Assembly (NCBI GenBank): GCA_964017235.1
Contig: OZ024936.1
Span: forward strand, 58,517,028 to 58,581,027
Direction of reading: 5' to 3'
Source: Sabellastarte sp. h YS-2021
Taxonomy: Eukaryota > Annelida > Polychaeta > Sabellida > Sabellidae
DNA length: 64,000 nt
The position numbers were made by a program, and so were the translations under genes. Below, piece after piece: positions 9,331 through 24,800 of the stretch. Numbering within the stretch: the stretch's first letter is position 1; each line of letters opens with the position of its first letter. The notes beneath the pieces were generated by a model, which was not told the DNA's origin, made no database searches, and worked only from the letters and a program-made list of their open reading frames with translations.

Positions 9331-12300
9331 GCCACATACTAAATCTGACTGTATAGGTTTTGAGATTACATCTGGTATACCAGTGGTGTCATATGTGTCA
9401 TACAGGGTTGAGGAGAGTGAAAATACAGCCTCAGATGGCTGTATCAGGAAGTGCTGATATATTCTCAATTAAGGTAGATTCAAGGTTGAAAACCATATTG
9501 ATTCACACAGGAGTCGCCACTGAAATGAATTTTAGTAGTGTGTTCCTTCAGAAATACACATGTAGCCCAGAGTACAGGTTCAGGGAGTGTAGTTGGCGAG
9601 AGATGCATACAATGCCAGATCAGCCCAAACCACCCCTTAAAGTTGGTCAATCTGGCTGAGATTTTCACAGGAAACTCAGTTTATATCAGAGACTGAATTT
9701 GTATTAGGCTGACCCACTCGAGGGCCACATTAAAATTTTCAATTTCCGGGGTGTGGGGGGGCCCCATGCCACCCCTCAGGTAGGAAATTTCAAGTATATC
9801 CTAATATTGCCAATCTGAAGCCCAAATTTAATTTTATGCCTATTTTAATAAATAATGAGGATATTTTAGGCGCATTTTGAGCATTACATGTCTGATCAGA
9901 AATTATTTTACCAAAATATTGTTCTAAATATAGCCCAAAATAGATGTAAATCAGCCCAAACCAGTACCAAATGTTGGTCTATAAGTCTGAAATTTGGCCC
10001 AAAAATCACTTGCCACATACTAAATCTGACTGTATAGGTTTTGAGATTACATCTGGTATACCAGTGGTGTCATATGTGTCATACAGGGTTGAGGAGAGTG
10101 AAAATACAGCCTCAGATGGCTGTATCAGGAAGTGCTGATATATTCTCAATTAAGGTAGATTCAAGGTTGAAAACCATATTGATTCACACAGGAGTCGCCA
10201 CTGAAATGAATTTTAGTAGTGTGTTCCTTCAGAAATACACATGTAGCCCAAAGTACAGGTTCAGGGAGTGTAGTTGGCGAGAGATGCATACAATGCCAGA
10301 TCAGCCCAAACCACCCCTTAAAGTTGGTCAATCTGGCTGAGATTTTCACAGGAAACTCAGTTTATATCAGAGACTGAATTTGTATTAGGCTGACCCACTC
10401 GAGGGCCACATTAAACATTTCAATTTCCGGGGTGTGGGGGGGCCCCATGCCACCCCTCAGGTAGGAAATTTCAAGTATATCCTAATATTGCCAATCTGAA
10501 GCCCAAATTTAATTTTATGCCTATTTTAATAAATAATGAGGATATTTTAGGCGCATTTTGAGCATTACATGTCTGATCAGAAATTATTTTACCAAAATAT
10601 TGTTCTAAATATAGCCCCAAATAGATGTAAATCAGCCCAAACCAGTACCAAATGTTGGTCTATAAGTCTGAAATTTGGCCCAAAAATCACTTGCCACATA
10701 CTAAATCTGACTGTATAGGTTTTGAGATTACATCTGGTATACCAGTGGTGTCATATGTGTCATACAGGGTTGAGGAGAGTGAAAATACAGCCTCAGATGG
10801 CTGTATCAGGAAGTGCTGATATATTCTCAATTAAGGTAGATTCAAGGTTGAAAACCATATTGATTCACACAGGAGTCGCCACTGAAATGAATTTTAGTAG
10901 TGTGTTCCTTCAGAAATACACATGTAGCCCAAAGTACAGGTTCAGGGAGTGTAGTTGGCGAGAGATGCATACAATGCCAGATCAGCCCAAACCACCCCTT
11001 AAAGTTGGTCAATCTGGCTGAGATTTTCACAGGAAACTCAGTTTATATCAGAGACTGAATTTGTATTAGGCTGACTCACTCGAGGGCCACATTAAAAATT
11101 TCAATTTCCGGGGTGTGGGGGGGCCCCATGCCACCCCTCAGGTAGGAAATTTCAAGTATATCCTCATATTGCCAATCTGAAGCCCAAATTTAATTTTATG
11201 CCTATTTTAATAAATAATGAGGATATTTTAGGCGCATTTTGAGCATTACATGTCTGATCAGAAATTATTTTACCAAAATATTGTTCTAAATATAGCCCAA
11301 AATAGATGTAAATCAGCCCAAACCAGTACCAAATGTTGGTCTATAAGTCTGAAATTTGGCCCAAAAATCACTTGCCACATACTAAATCTGACTGTATAGG
11401 TTTTGAGATTACATCTGGTATACCAGTGGTGTCATATGTGTCATACAGGGTTGAGGAGAGTGAAAATACAGCCTCAGATGGCTGTATCAGGAAGTGCTGA
11501 TATATTCTCAATTAAGGTAGATTCAAGGTTGAAAACCATATTGATTCACACAGGAGTCGCCACTGAAATGAATTTTAGTAGTGTGTTCCTTCAGAAATAC
11601 ACATGTAGCCCAGAGTACAGGTTCAGGGAGTGTAGTTGGCGAGAGATGCATACAATGCCAGATCAGCCCAAACCACCCCTTAAAGTTGGTCAATCTGGCT
11701 GAGATTTTCACAGGAAACTCAGTTTATATCAGAGACTGAATTTGTATTAGGCTGACCCACTCGAGGGCCACATTAAAATTTTCAATTTCCGGGGTGTGGG
11801 GGGGCCCCATGCCACCCCTCAGGTAGGAAATTTCAAGTATATCCTAATATTGCCAATCTGAAGCCCAAATTTAATTTTATGCCTATTTTAATAAATAATG
11901 AGGATATTTTAGGCGCATTTTGAGCATTACATGTCTGATCAGAAATTATTTTACCAAAATATTGTTCTAAATATAGCCCAAAATAGATGTAAATCAGCCC
12001 AAACCAGTACCAAATGTTGGTCTATAAGTCTGAAATTTGGCCCAAAAATCACTTGCCACATACTAAATCTGACTGTATAGGTTTTGAGATTACATCTGGT
12101 ATACCAGTGGTGTCATATGTGTCATACAGGGTTGAGGAGAGTGAAAATACAGCCTCAGATGGCTGTATCAGGAAGTGCTGATATATTCTCAATTAAGGTA
12201 GATTCAAGGTTGAAAACCATATTGATTCACACAGGAGTCGCCACTGAAATGAATTTTAGTAGTGTGTTCCTTCAGAAATACACATGTAGCCCAGAGTACA

Positions 12301-15300
12301 GGTTCAGGGAGTGTAGTTGGCGAGAGATGCATACAATGCCAGATCAGCCCAAACCACCCCTTAAAGTTGGTCAATCTGGCTGAGATTTTCACAGGAAACT
12401 CAGTTTATATCAGAGACTGAATTTGTATTAGGCTGACCCACTCGAGGGCCACATTAAAATTTTCAATTTCCGGGGTGTGGGGGGGCCCCATGCCACCCCT
12501 CAGGTAGGAAATTTCAAGTATATCCTAATATTGCCAATCTGAAGCCCAAATTTAATTTTATGCCTATTTTAATAAATAATGAGGATATTTTAGGCGCATT
12601 TTGAGCATTACATGTCTGATCAGAAATTATTTTACCAAAATATTGTTCTAAATATAGCCCAAAATAGATGTAAATCAGCCCAAACCAGTACCAAATGTTG
12701 GTCTATAAGTCTGAAATTTGGCCCAAAAATCACTTGCCACATACTAAATCTGACTGTATAGGTTTTGAGATTACATCTGGTATACCAGTGGTGTCATATG
12801 TGTCATACAGGGTTGAGGAGAGTGAAAATACAGCCTCAGATGGCTGTATCAGGAAGTGCTGATATATTCTCAATTAAGGTAGATTCAAGGTTGAAAACCA
12901 TATTGATTCACACAGGAGTCGCCACTGAAATGAATTTTAGTAGTGTGTTCCTTCAGAAATACACATGTAGCCCAAAGTACAGGTTCAGGGAGTGTAGTTG
13001 GCGAGAGATGCATACAATGCCAGATCAGCCCAAACCACCCCTTAAAGTTGGTCAATCTGGCTGAGATTTTCACAGGAAACTCAGTTTATATCAGAGACTG
13101 AATTTGTATTAGGCTGACCCAATCGAGGGCCACATTAAAAATTTCAATTTCCGGGGTGTGGGGGGCCCCATGCTACCCCTCAGGTAGGAAATTTCAAGTA
13201 TATCCTAATATTGCCAATCTGAAGCCCAAATTTAATTTTATGCCTATTTTAATAAATAATGAGGATATTTTAGGCGCATTTTGAGCATTACATGTCTGAT
13301 CAGAAATTATTTTACCAAAATATTGTTCTAAATATAGCCCAAAATAGATGTAAATCAGCCCAAACCAGTACCAAATGTTGGTCTATAAGTCTGAAATTTG
13401 GCCCAAAAATCACTTGCCACATACTAAATCTGACTGTATAGGTTTTGAGATTACATCTGGTATACCAGTGGTGTCATATGTGTCATACAGGGTTGAGGAG
13501 AGTGAAAATACAGCCTCAGATGGCTGTATCAGGAAGTGCTGATATATTCTCAATTAAGGTAGATTCAAGGTTGAAAACCATATTGATTCACACAGGAGTC
13601 GCCACTGAAATGAATTTTAGTAGTGTGTTCCTTCAGAAATACACATGTAGCCCAAAGTACAGGTTCAGGGAGTGTAGTTGGCGAGAGATGCATACAATGC
13701 CAGATCAGCCCAAACCACCCCTTAAAGTTGGTCAATCTGGCTGAGATTTTCACAGGAAACTCAGTTTATATCAGAGACTGAATTTGTATTAGGCTGACCC
13801 ACTCGAGGGCCACATTAAAATTTTCAATTTCCGGGGTGTGGGGGGGGGCCCCATGCCACCCCTCAGGTAGGAAATTTCAAGTATATCCTAATATTGCCAA
13901 TCTGAAGCCCAAATTTAATTTTATGCCTATTTTAATAAATAATGAGGATATTTTAGGCGCATTTTGAGCATTACATGTCTGATCAGAAATTATTTTACCA
14001 AAATATTGTTCTAAATATAGCCCAAAATAGATGTAAATCAGCCCAAACCAGTACCAAATGTTGGTCTATAAGTCTGAAATTTGGCCCAAAAATCACTTGC
14101 CACATACTAAATCTGACTGTATAGGTTTTGAGATTACATCTGGTATACCAGTGGTGTCATATGTGTCATACAGGGTTGAGGAGAGTGAAAATACAGCCTC
14201 AGATGGCTGTATCAGGAAGTGCTGATATATTCTCAATTAAGGTAGATTCAAGGTTGAAAACCATATTGATTCACACAGGAGTCGCCACTGAAATGAATTT
14301 TAGTAGTGTGTTCCTTCAGAAATACACATGTAGCCCAAAGTACAGGTTCAGGGAGTGTAGTTGGCGAGAGATGCATACAATGCCAGATCAGCCCAAACCA
14401 CCCCTTAAAGTTGGTCAATCTGGCTGAGATTTTCACAGGAAACTCAGTTTATATCAGAGACTGAATTTGTATTAGGCTGACCCACTCGAGGGCCACATTA
14501 AACATTTCAATTTCCGGGGTGTGGGGGGGCCCCATGCCACCCCTCAGGTAGGAAATTTCAAGTATATCCTAATATTGCCAATCTGAAGCCCAAATTTAAT
14601 TTTATGCCTATTTTAATAAATAATGAGGATATTTTAGGCGCATTTTGAGCATTACATGTCTGATCAGAAATTATTTTACCAAAATATTGTTCTAAATATA
14701 GCCCCAAATAGATGTAAATCAGCCCAAACCAGTACCAAATGTTGGTCTATAAGTCTGAAATTTGGCCCAAAAATCACTTGCCACATACTAAATCTGACTG
14801 TATAGGTTTTGAGATTACATCTGGTATACCAGTGGTGTCATATGTGTCATACAGGGTTGAGGAGAGTGAAAATACAGCCTCAGATGGCTGTATCAGGAAG
14901 TGCTGATATATTCTCAATTAAGGTAGATTCAAGGTTGAAAACCATATTGATTCACACAGGAGTCGCCACTGAAATGAATTTTAGTAGTGTGTTCCTTCAG
15001 AAATACACATGTAGCCCAAAGTACAGGTTCAGGGAGTGTAGTTGGCGAGAGATGCATACAATGCCAGATCAGCCCAAACCACCCCTTAAAGTTGGTCAAT
15101 CTGGCTGAGATTTTCACAGGAAACTCAGTTTATATCAGAGACTGAATTTGTATTAGGCTGACTCACTCGAGGGCCACATTAAAAATTTCAATTTCCGGGG
15201 TGTGGGGGGGCCCCATGCCACCCCTCAGGTAGGAAATTTCAAGTATATCCTCATATTGCCAATCTGAAGCCCAAATTTAATTTTATGCCTATTTTAATAA

Positions 15301-15460
15301 ATAATGAGGATATTTTAGGCGCATTTTGAGCATTACATGTCTGATCAGAAATTATTTTACCAAAATATTGTTCTAAATATAGCCCCAAATAGATGTAAAT
15401 CAGCCCAAACCAGTACCAAATGTTGGTCTATAAGTCTGAAATTTGGCCCAAAAATCACTT
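9331..15460 (+). repeat. Subarray U15-U23, three trimer-like blocks
   Basis: U15, U18, U19 and U21 share TTAAAATTTTC (one A to T); U15, U18 and U19 also share CCAGAGTAC for CCAAAGTAC. U16 and U22 share TTAAACATTTC plus GCCCCAAAT. U17 and U23 share GACTCACTCGAG plus TCCTCATATT. The order U15-U16-U17 therefore recurs as U21-U22-U23, 4085 bp downstream. U20 (12736) has a 6-G run, CCAATCGAG and CATGCTACC. U21 has a 9-G run and is 683 bp long. Block starts are 9331, 11374 and 13416. Confidence 0.82.
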
Positions 15461-18400
15461 GCCACATACTAAATCTGACTGTATAGGTTTTGAGATTACA
15501 TCTGGTATACCAGTGGTGTCATATGTGTCATACAGGGTTGAGGAGAGTGAAAATACAGCCTCAGATGGCTGTATCAGGAAGTGCTGATATATTCTCAATT
15601 AAGGTAGATTCAAGGTTGAAAACCATATTGATTCACACAGGAGTCGCCACTGAAATGAATTTTAGTAGTGTGTTCCTTCAGAAATACACATGTAGCCCAA
15701 AGTACAGGTTCAGGGAGTGTAGTTGGCGAGAGATGCATACAATGCCAGATCAGCCCAAACCACCCCTTAAAGTTGGTCAATCTGGCTGAGATTTTCACAG
15801 GAAACTCAGTTTATATCAGAGACTGAATTTGTATTAGGCTGACCCACTCGAGGGCCACATTAAAAATTTCAATTTCCGGGGTGTGGGGGGGCCCCATGCC
15901 ACCCCTCAGGTAGGAAATTTCAAGTATATCCTAATATTGCCAATCTGAAGCCCAAATTTAATTTTATGCCTATTTTAATAAATAATGAGGATATTTTAGG
16001 CGCATTTTGAGCATTACATGTCTGATCAGAAATTATTTTACCAAAATATTGTTCTAAATATAGCCCAAAATAGATGTAAATCAGCCCAAACCAGTACCAA
16101 ATGTTGGTCTATAAGTCTGAAATTTGGCCCAAAAATCACTTGCCACATACTAAATCTGACTGTATAGGTTTTGAGATTACATCTGGTATACCAGTGGTGT
16201 CATATGTGTCATACAGGGTTGAGGAGAGTGAAAATACAGCCTCAGATGGCTGTATCAGGAAGTGCTGATATATTCTCAATTAAGGTAGATTCAAGGTTGA
16301 AAACCATATTGATTCACACAGGAGTCGCCACTGAAATGAATTTTAGTAGTGTGTTCCTTCAGAAATACACATGTAGCCCAAAGTACAGGTTCAGGGAGTG
16401 TAGTTGGCGAGAGATGCATACAATGCCAGATCAGCCCAAACCACCCCTTAAAGTTGGTCAATCTGGCTGAGATTTTCACAGGAAACTCAGTTTATATCAG
16501 AGACTGAATTTGTATTAGGCTGACTCACTCGAGGGCCACATTAAAAATTTCAATTTCCGGGGTGTGGGGGGGCCCCATGCCACCCCTCAGGTAGGAAATT
16601 TCAAGTATATCCTCATATTGCCAATCTGAAGCCCAAATTTAATTTTATGCCTATTTTAATAAATAATGAGGATATTTTAGGCGCATTTTGAGCATTACAT
16701 GTCTGATCAGAAATTATTTTACCAAAATATTGTTCTAAATATAGCCCCAAATAGATGTAAATCAGCCCAAACCAGTACCAAATGTTGGTCTATAAGTCTG
16801 AAATTTGGCCCAAAAATCACTTGCCACATACTAAATCTGACTGTATAGGTTTTGAGATTACATCTGGTATACCAGTGGTGTCATATGTGTCATACAGGGT
16901 TGAGGAGAGTGAAAATACAGCCTCAGATGGCTGTATCAGGAAGTGCTGATATATTCTCAATTAAGGTAGATTCAAGGTTGAAAACCATATTGATTCACAC
17001 AGGAGTCGCCACTGAAATGAATTTTAGTAGTGTGTTCCTTCAGAAATACACATGTAGCCCAAAGTACAGGTTCAGGGAGTGTAGTTGGCGAGAGATGCAT
17101 ACAATGCCAGATCAGCCCAAACCACCCCTTAAAGTTGGTCAATCTGGCTGAGATTTTCACAGGAAACTCAGTTTATATCAGAGACTGAATTTGTATTAGG
17201 CTGACCCACTCGAGGGCCACATTAAAAATTTCAATTTCCGGGGTGTGGGGGGGCCCCATGCCACCCCTCAGGTAGGAAATTTCAAGTATATCCTAATATT
17301 GCCAATCTGAAGCCCAAATTTAATTTTATGCCTATTTTAATAAATAATGAGGATATTTTAGGCGCATTTTGAGCATTACATGTCTGATCAGAAATTATTT
17401 TACCAAAATATTGTTCTAAATATAGCCCAAAATAGATGTAAATCAGCCCAAACCAGTACCAAATGTTGGTCTATAAGTCTGAAATTTGGCCCAAAAATCA
17501 CTTGCCACATACTAAATCTGACTGTATAGGTTTTGAGATTACATCTGGTATACCAGTGGTGTCATATGTGTCATACAGGGTTGAGGAGAGTGAAAATACA
17601 GCCTCAGATGGCTGTATCAGGAAGTGCTGATATATTCTCAATTAAGGTAGATTCAAGGTTGAAGACCATATTGATTCACACAGGAGTCGCCACTGAAATG
17701 AATTTTAGTAGTGTGTTCCTTCAGAAATACACATGTAGCCCAAAGTACAGGTTCAGGGAGTGTAGTTGGCGAGAGATGCATACAATGCCAGATCAGCCCA
17801 AACCACCCCTTAAAGTTGGTCAATCTGGCTGAGATTTTCACAGGAAACTCAGTTTATATCAGAGACTGAATTTGTATTAGGCTGACTCACTCGAGGGCCA
17901 CATTAAAAATTTCAATTTCCGGGGTGTGGGGGGGCCCCATGCCACCCCTCAGGTAGGAAATTTCAAGTATATCCTCATATTGCCAATCTGAAGCCCAAAT
18001 TTAATTTTATGCCTATTTTAATAAATAATGAGGATATTTTAGGCGCATTTTGAGCATTACATGTCTGATCAGAAATTATTTTACCAAAATATTGTTCTAA
18101 ATATAGCCCCAAATAGATGTAAATCAGCCCAAACCAGTACCAAATGTTGGTCTATAAGTCTGAAATTTGGCCCAAAAATCACTTGCCACATACTAAATCT
18201 GACTGTATAGGTTTTGAGATTACATCTGGTATACCAGTGGTGTCATATGTGTCATACAGGGTTGAGGAGAGTGAAAATACAGCCTCAGATGGCTGTATCA
18301 GGAAGTGCTGATATATTCTCAATTAAGGTAGATTCAAGGTTGAAAACCATATTGATTCACACAGGAGTCGCCACTGAAATGAATTTTAGTAGTGTGTTCC

Positions 18401-18865
18401 TTCAGAAATACACATGTAGCCCAAAGTACAGGTTCAGGGAGTGTAGTTGGCGAGAGATGCATACAATGCCAGATCAGCCCAAACCACCCCTTAAAGTTGG
18501 TCAATCTGGCTGAGATTTTCACAGGAAACTCAGTTTATATCAGAGACTGAATTTGTATTAGGCTGACCCACTCGAGGGCCACATTAAAAATTTCAATTTC
18601 CGGGGTGTGGGGGGGCCCCATGCCACCCCTCAGGTAGGAAATTTCAAGTATATCCTAATATTGCCAATCTGAAGCCCAAATTTAATTTTATGCCTATTTT
18701 AATAAATAATGAGGATATTTTAGGCGCATTTTGAGCATTACATGTCTGATCAGAAATTATTTTACCAAAATATTGTTCTAAATATAGCCCAAAATAGATG
18801 TAAATCAGCCCAAACCAGTACCAAATGTTGGTCTATAAGTCTGAAATTTGGCCCAAAAATCACTT
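14780..18865 (+). repeat. Dimeric higher-order repeat, U23-U28 (three 1362-bp dimers)
   Basis: Units alternate strictly. U23, U25 and U27 carry GACTCAC, TCCTCATATT and GCCCCAAAT together; U24, U26 and U28 carry the common forms of all three. This is a two-unit higher-order repeat of 1362 bp, present three times (14780, 16142 and 17504). U27 adds one private change (TTGAAGACC for TTGAAAACC, near 17664). The odd-type unit recurs downstream at U32 and U38. Confidence 0.87.
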
Positions 18866-21800
18866 GCCACATACTAAATCTGACTGTATAGGTTTTGAGA
18901 TTACATCTGGTATACCAGTGGTGTCATATGTGTCATACAGGGTTGAGGAGAGTGAAAATACAGCCTCAGATGGCTGTATCAGGAAGTGCTGATATATTCT
19001 CAATTAAGGTAGATTCAAGGTTGAAAACCATATTGATTCACACAGGAGTCGCCACTGAAATGAATTTTAGTAGTGTGTTCCTTCAGAAATACACATGTAG
19101 CCCAAAGTACAGGTTCAGGGAGTGTAGTTGGCGAGAGATGCATACAATGCCAGATCAGCCCAAACCACCCCTTAAAGTTGGTCAATCTGGCTGAGATTTT
19201 CACAGGAAACTCAGTTTATATCAGAGACTGAATTTGTATTAGGCTGACCCACTCGAGGGCCACATTAAAAATTTCAATTTCCGGGGTGTGGGGGGGCCCC
19301 ATGCCACCCCTCAGGTAGGAAATTTCAAGTATATCCTAATATTGCCAATCTGAAGCCCAAATTTAATTTTATGCCTATTTTAATAAATAATGAGGATATT
19401 TTAGGCGCATTTTGAGCATTACATGTCTGATCAGAAATTATTTTACCAAAATATTGTTCTAAATATAGCCCAAAATAGATGTAAATCAGCCCAAACCAGT
19501 ACCAAATGTTGGTCTATAAGTCTGAAATTTGGCCCCAAAATCACTTGCCACATACTAAATCTGACTGTATAGGTTTTGAGATTACATCTGGTATACCAGT
19601 GGTGTCAAATGTGTCATACAGGGTTGAGGAGAGTGAAAATACAGCCTCAGATGGCTGTATCAGGAAGTGCTGATATATTCTCAATTAAGGTAGATTCAAG
19701 GTTGAAAACCATATTGATTCACACAGGAGTCGCCACTGAAATGAATTTTAGTAGTGTGTTCCTTCAGAAATACACATGTAGCCCAAAGTACAGGTTCAGG
19801 GAGTGTAGTTGGCGAGAGATGCATACAATGCCAGATCAGCCCAAACCACCCCTTAAAGTTGGTCAATCTGGCTGAGATTTTCACAGGAAACTCAGTTTAT
19901 GTCAGAGACTGAATTTGTATTAGGCTGACTCACTCGAGGGCCACATTAAAAATTTCAATTTCCGGTGTGTGGGGGGGCCCCATGCCACCCCTCAGGTAGG
20001 AAATTTCAAGTATATCCTAATATTGCCAATCTGAAGCCCAAATTTAATTTTATGCCTATTTTAATAAATAATGAGGATATTTTAGGCGCATTTTGAGCAT
20101 TACATGTCTGATCAGAAATTATTTTACCAAAATATTGTTCTAAATATAGCCCCAAATAGATGTAAATCAGCCCAAACCAGTACCAAATGTTGGTCTATAA
20201 GTCTGAAATTTGGCCCAAAAATCACTTGCCACATACTAAATCTGACTGTATAGGTTTTGAGATTACATCTGGTATACCAGTGGTGTCATATGTGTCATAC
20301 AGGGTTGAGGAGAGTGAAAATACAGCCTCAGATGGCTGTATCAGGAAGTGCTGATATATTCTCAATTAAGGTAGATTCAAGGTTGAAAACCATATTGATT
20401 CACACAGGAGTCGCCACTGAAATGAATTTTAGTAGTGTGTTCCTTCAGAAATACACATGTAGCCCAAAGTACAGGTTCAGGGAGTGTAGTTGGCGAGAGA
20501 TGCATACAATGCCAGATCAGCCCAAACCACCCCTTAAAGTTGGTCAATCTGGCTGAGATTTTCACAGGAAACTCAGTTTATATCAGAGACTGAATTTGTA
20601 TTAGGCTGACCCACTCGAGGGCCACATTAAAAATTTCAATTTCCGGGGTGTGGGGGGGCCCCATGCCACCCCTCAGGTAGGAAATTTCAAGTATATCCTA
20701 ATATTGCCAATCTGAAGCCCAAATTTAATTTTATGCCTATTTTAATAAATAATGAGGATATTTTAGGCGCATTTTGAGCATTACATGTCTGATCAGAAAT
20801 TATTTTACCAAAATATTGTTCTAAATATAGCCCAAAATAGATGTAAATCAGCCCAAACCAGTACCAAATGTTGGTCTATAAGTCTGAAATTTGGCCCAAA
20901 AATCACTTGCCACATACTAAATCTGACTGTATAGGTTTTGAGATTACATCTGGTATACCAGTGGTGTCATATGTGTCATACAGGGTTGAGGAGAGTGAAA
21001 ATACAGCCTCAGATGGCTGTATCAGGAAGTGCTGATATATTCTCAATTAAGGTAGATTCAAGGTTGAAAACCATATTGATTCACACAGGAGTCGCCACTG
21101 AAATGAATTTTAGTAGTGTGTTCCTTCAGAAATACACATGTAGCCCAAAGTACAGGTTCAGGGAGTGTAGTTGGCGAGAGATGCATACAATGCCAGATCA
21201 GCCCAAACCACCCCTTAAAGTTGGTCAATCTGGCTGAGATTTTCACAGGAAACTCAGTTTATATCAGAGACTGAATTTGTATTAGGCTGACTCACTCGAG
21301 GGCCACATTAAAAATTTCAATTTCCGGGGTGTGGGGGGGCCCCATGCCACCCCTCAGGTAGGAAATTTCAAGTATATCCTCATATTGCCAATCTGAAGCC
21401 CAAATTTAATTTTATGCCTATTTTAATAAATAATGAGGATATTTTAGGCGCATTTTGAGCATTACATGTCTGATCAGAAATTATTTTACCAAAATATTGT
21501 TCTAAATATAGCCCCAAATAGATGTAAATCAGCCCAAACCAGTACCAAATGTTGGTCTATAAGTCTGAAATTTGGCCCAAAAATCACTTGCCACATACTA
21601 AATCTGACTGTATAGGTTTTGAGATTACATCTGGTATACCAGTGGTGTCATATGTGTCATACAGGGTTGAGGAGAGTGAAAATACAGCCTCAGATGGCTG
21701 TATCAGGAAGTGCTGATATATTCTCAATTAAGGTAGATTCAAGGTTGAAAACCATATTGATTCACACAGGAGTCGCCACTGAAATGAATTTTAGTAGTGT

Positions 21801-24800
21801 GTTCCTTCAGAAATACACATGTAGCCCAAAGTACAGGTTCAGGGAGTGTAGTTGGCGAGAGATGCATACAATGCCAGATCAGCCCAAACCACCCCTTAAA
21901 GTTGGTCAATCTGGCTGAGATTTTCACAGGAAACTCAGTTTATATCAGAGACTGAATTTGTATTAGGCTGACCCACTCGAGGGCCACATTAAAAATTTCA
22001 ATTTCCGGGGTGTGGGGGGGCCCCATGCCACCCCTCAGGTAGGAAATTTCAAGTATATCCTAATATTGCCAATCTGAAGCCCAAATTTAATTTTATGCCT
22101 ATTTTAATAAATAATGAGGATATTTTAGGCGCATTTTGAGCATTACATGTCTGATCAGAAATTATTTTACCAAAATATTGTTCTAAATATAGCCCAAAAT
22201 AGATGTAAATCAGCCCAAACCAGTACCAAATGTTGGTCTATAAGTCTGAAATTTGGCCCAAAAATCACTTGCCACATACTAAATCTGACTGTATAGGTTT
22301 TGAGATTACATCTGGTATACCAGTGGTGTCATATGTGTCATACAGGGTTGAGGAGAGTGAAAATACAGCCTCAGATGGCTGTATCAGGAAGTGCTGATAT
22401 ATTCTCAATTAAGGTAGATTCAAGGTTGAAAACCATATTGATTCACACAGGAGTCGCCACTGAAATGAATTTTAGTAGTGTGTTCCTTCAGAAATACACA
22501 TGTAGCCCAAAGTACAGGTTCAGGGAGTGTAGTTGGCGAGAGATGCATACAATGCCAGATCAGCCCAAACCACCCCTTAAAGTTGGTCAATCTGGCTGAG
22601 ATTTTCACAGGAAACTCAGTTTATATCAGAGACTGAATTTGTATTAGGCTGACCCACTCGAGGGCCACATTAAAAATTTCAATTTCCGGGGTGTGGGGGG
22701 CCCCATGCCACCCCTCAGGTAGGAAATTTCAAGTATATCCTAATATTGCCAATCTGAAGCCCAAATTTAATTTTATGCCTATTTTAATAAATAATGAGGA
22801 TATTTTAGGCGCATTTTGAGCATTACATGTCTGATCAGAAATTATTTTACCAAAATATTGTTCTAAATATAGCCCAAAATAGATGTAAATCAGCCCAAAC
22901 CAGTACCAAATGTTGGTCTATAAGTCTGAAATTTGGCCCCAAAATCACTTGCCACATACTAAATCTGACTGTATAGGTTTTGAGATTACATCTGGTATAC
23001 CAGTGGTGTCATATGTGTCATACAGGGTTGAGGAGAGTGAAAATACAGCCTCAGATGGCTGTATCAGGAAGTGCTGATATATTCTCAATTAAGGTAGATT
23101 CAAGGTTGAAAACCATATTGATTCACACAGGAGTCGCCACTGAAATGAATTTTAGTAGTGTGTTCCTTCAGAAATACACATGTAGCCCAAAGTACAGGTT
23201 CAGGGAGTGTAGTTGGCGAGAGATGCATACAATGCCAGATCAGCCCAAACCACCCCTTAAAGTTGGTCAATCTGGCTGAGATTTTCACAGGAAACTCAGT
23301 TTATGTCAGAGACTGAATTTGTATTAGGCTGACTCACTCGAGGGCCACATTAAAAATTTCAATTTCCGGTGTGTGGGGGGGCCCCATGCCACCCCTCAGG
23401 TAGGAAATTTCAAGTATATCCTAATATTGCCAATCTGAAGCCCAAATTTAATTTTATGCCTATTTTAATAAATAATGAGGATATTTTAGGCGCATTTTGA
23501 GCATTACATGTCTGATCAGAAATTATTTTACCAAAATATTGTTCTAAATATAGCCCAAAATAGATGTAAATCAGCCCAAACCAGTACCAAATGTTGGTCT
23601 ATAAGTCTGAAATTTGGCCCAAAAATCACTTGCCACATACTAAATCTGACTGTATAGGTTTTGAGATTACATCTGGTATACCAGTGGTGTCATATGTGTC
23701 ATACAGGGTTGAGGAGAGTGAAAATACAGCCTCAGATGGCTGTATCAGGAAGTGCTGATATATTCTCAATTAAGGTAGATTCAAGGTTGAAAACCATATT
23801 GATTCACACAGGAGTCGCCACTGAAATGAATTTTAGTAGTGTGTTCCTTCAGAAATACACATGTAGCCCAAAGTACAGGTTCAGGGAGTGTAGTTGGCGA
23901 GAGATGCATACAATGCCAGATCAGCCCAAACCACCCCTTAAAGTTGGTCAATCTGGCTGAGATTTTCACAGGAAACTCAGTTTATATCAGAGACTGAATT
24001 TGTATTAGGCTGACCCACTCGAGGGCCACATTAAAAATTTCAATTTCCGGGGTGTGGGGGGCCCCATGCCACCCCTCAGGTAGGAAATTTCAAGTATATC
24101 CTAATATTGCCAATCTGAAGCCCAAATTTAATTTTATGCCTATTTTAATAAATAATGAGGATATTTTAGGCGCATTTTGAGCATTACATGTCTGATCAGA
24201 AATTATTTTACCAAAATATTGTTCTAAATATAGCCCAAAATAGATGTAAATCAGCCCAAACCAGTACCAAATGTTGGTCTATAAGTCTGAAATTTGGCCC
24301 CAAAATCACTTGCCACATACTAAATCTGACTGTATAGGTTTTGAGATTACATCTGGTATACCAGTGGTGTCATATGTGTCATACAGGGTTGAGGAGAGTG
24401 AAAATACAGCCTCAGATGGCTGTATCAGGAAGTGCTGATATATTCTCAATTAAGGTAGATTCAAGGTTGAAAACCATATTGATTCACACAGGAGTCGCCA
24501 CTGAAATGAATTTTAGTAGTGTGTTCCTTCAGAAATACACATGTAGCCCAAAGTACAGGTTCAGGGAGTGTAGTTGGCGAGAGATGCATACAATGCCAGA
24601 TCAGCCCAAACCACCCCTTAAAGTTGGTCAATCTGGCTGAGATTTTCACAGGAAACTCAGTTTATGTCAGAGACTGAATTTGTATTAGGCTGACTCACTC
24701 GAGGGCCACATTAAAAATTTCAATTTCCGGTGTGTGGGGGGGCCCCATGCCACCCCTCAGGTAGGAAATTTCAAGTATATCCTAATATTGCCAATCTGAA

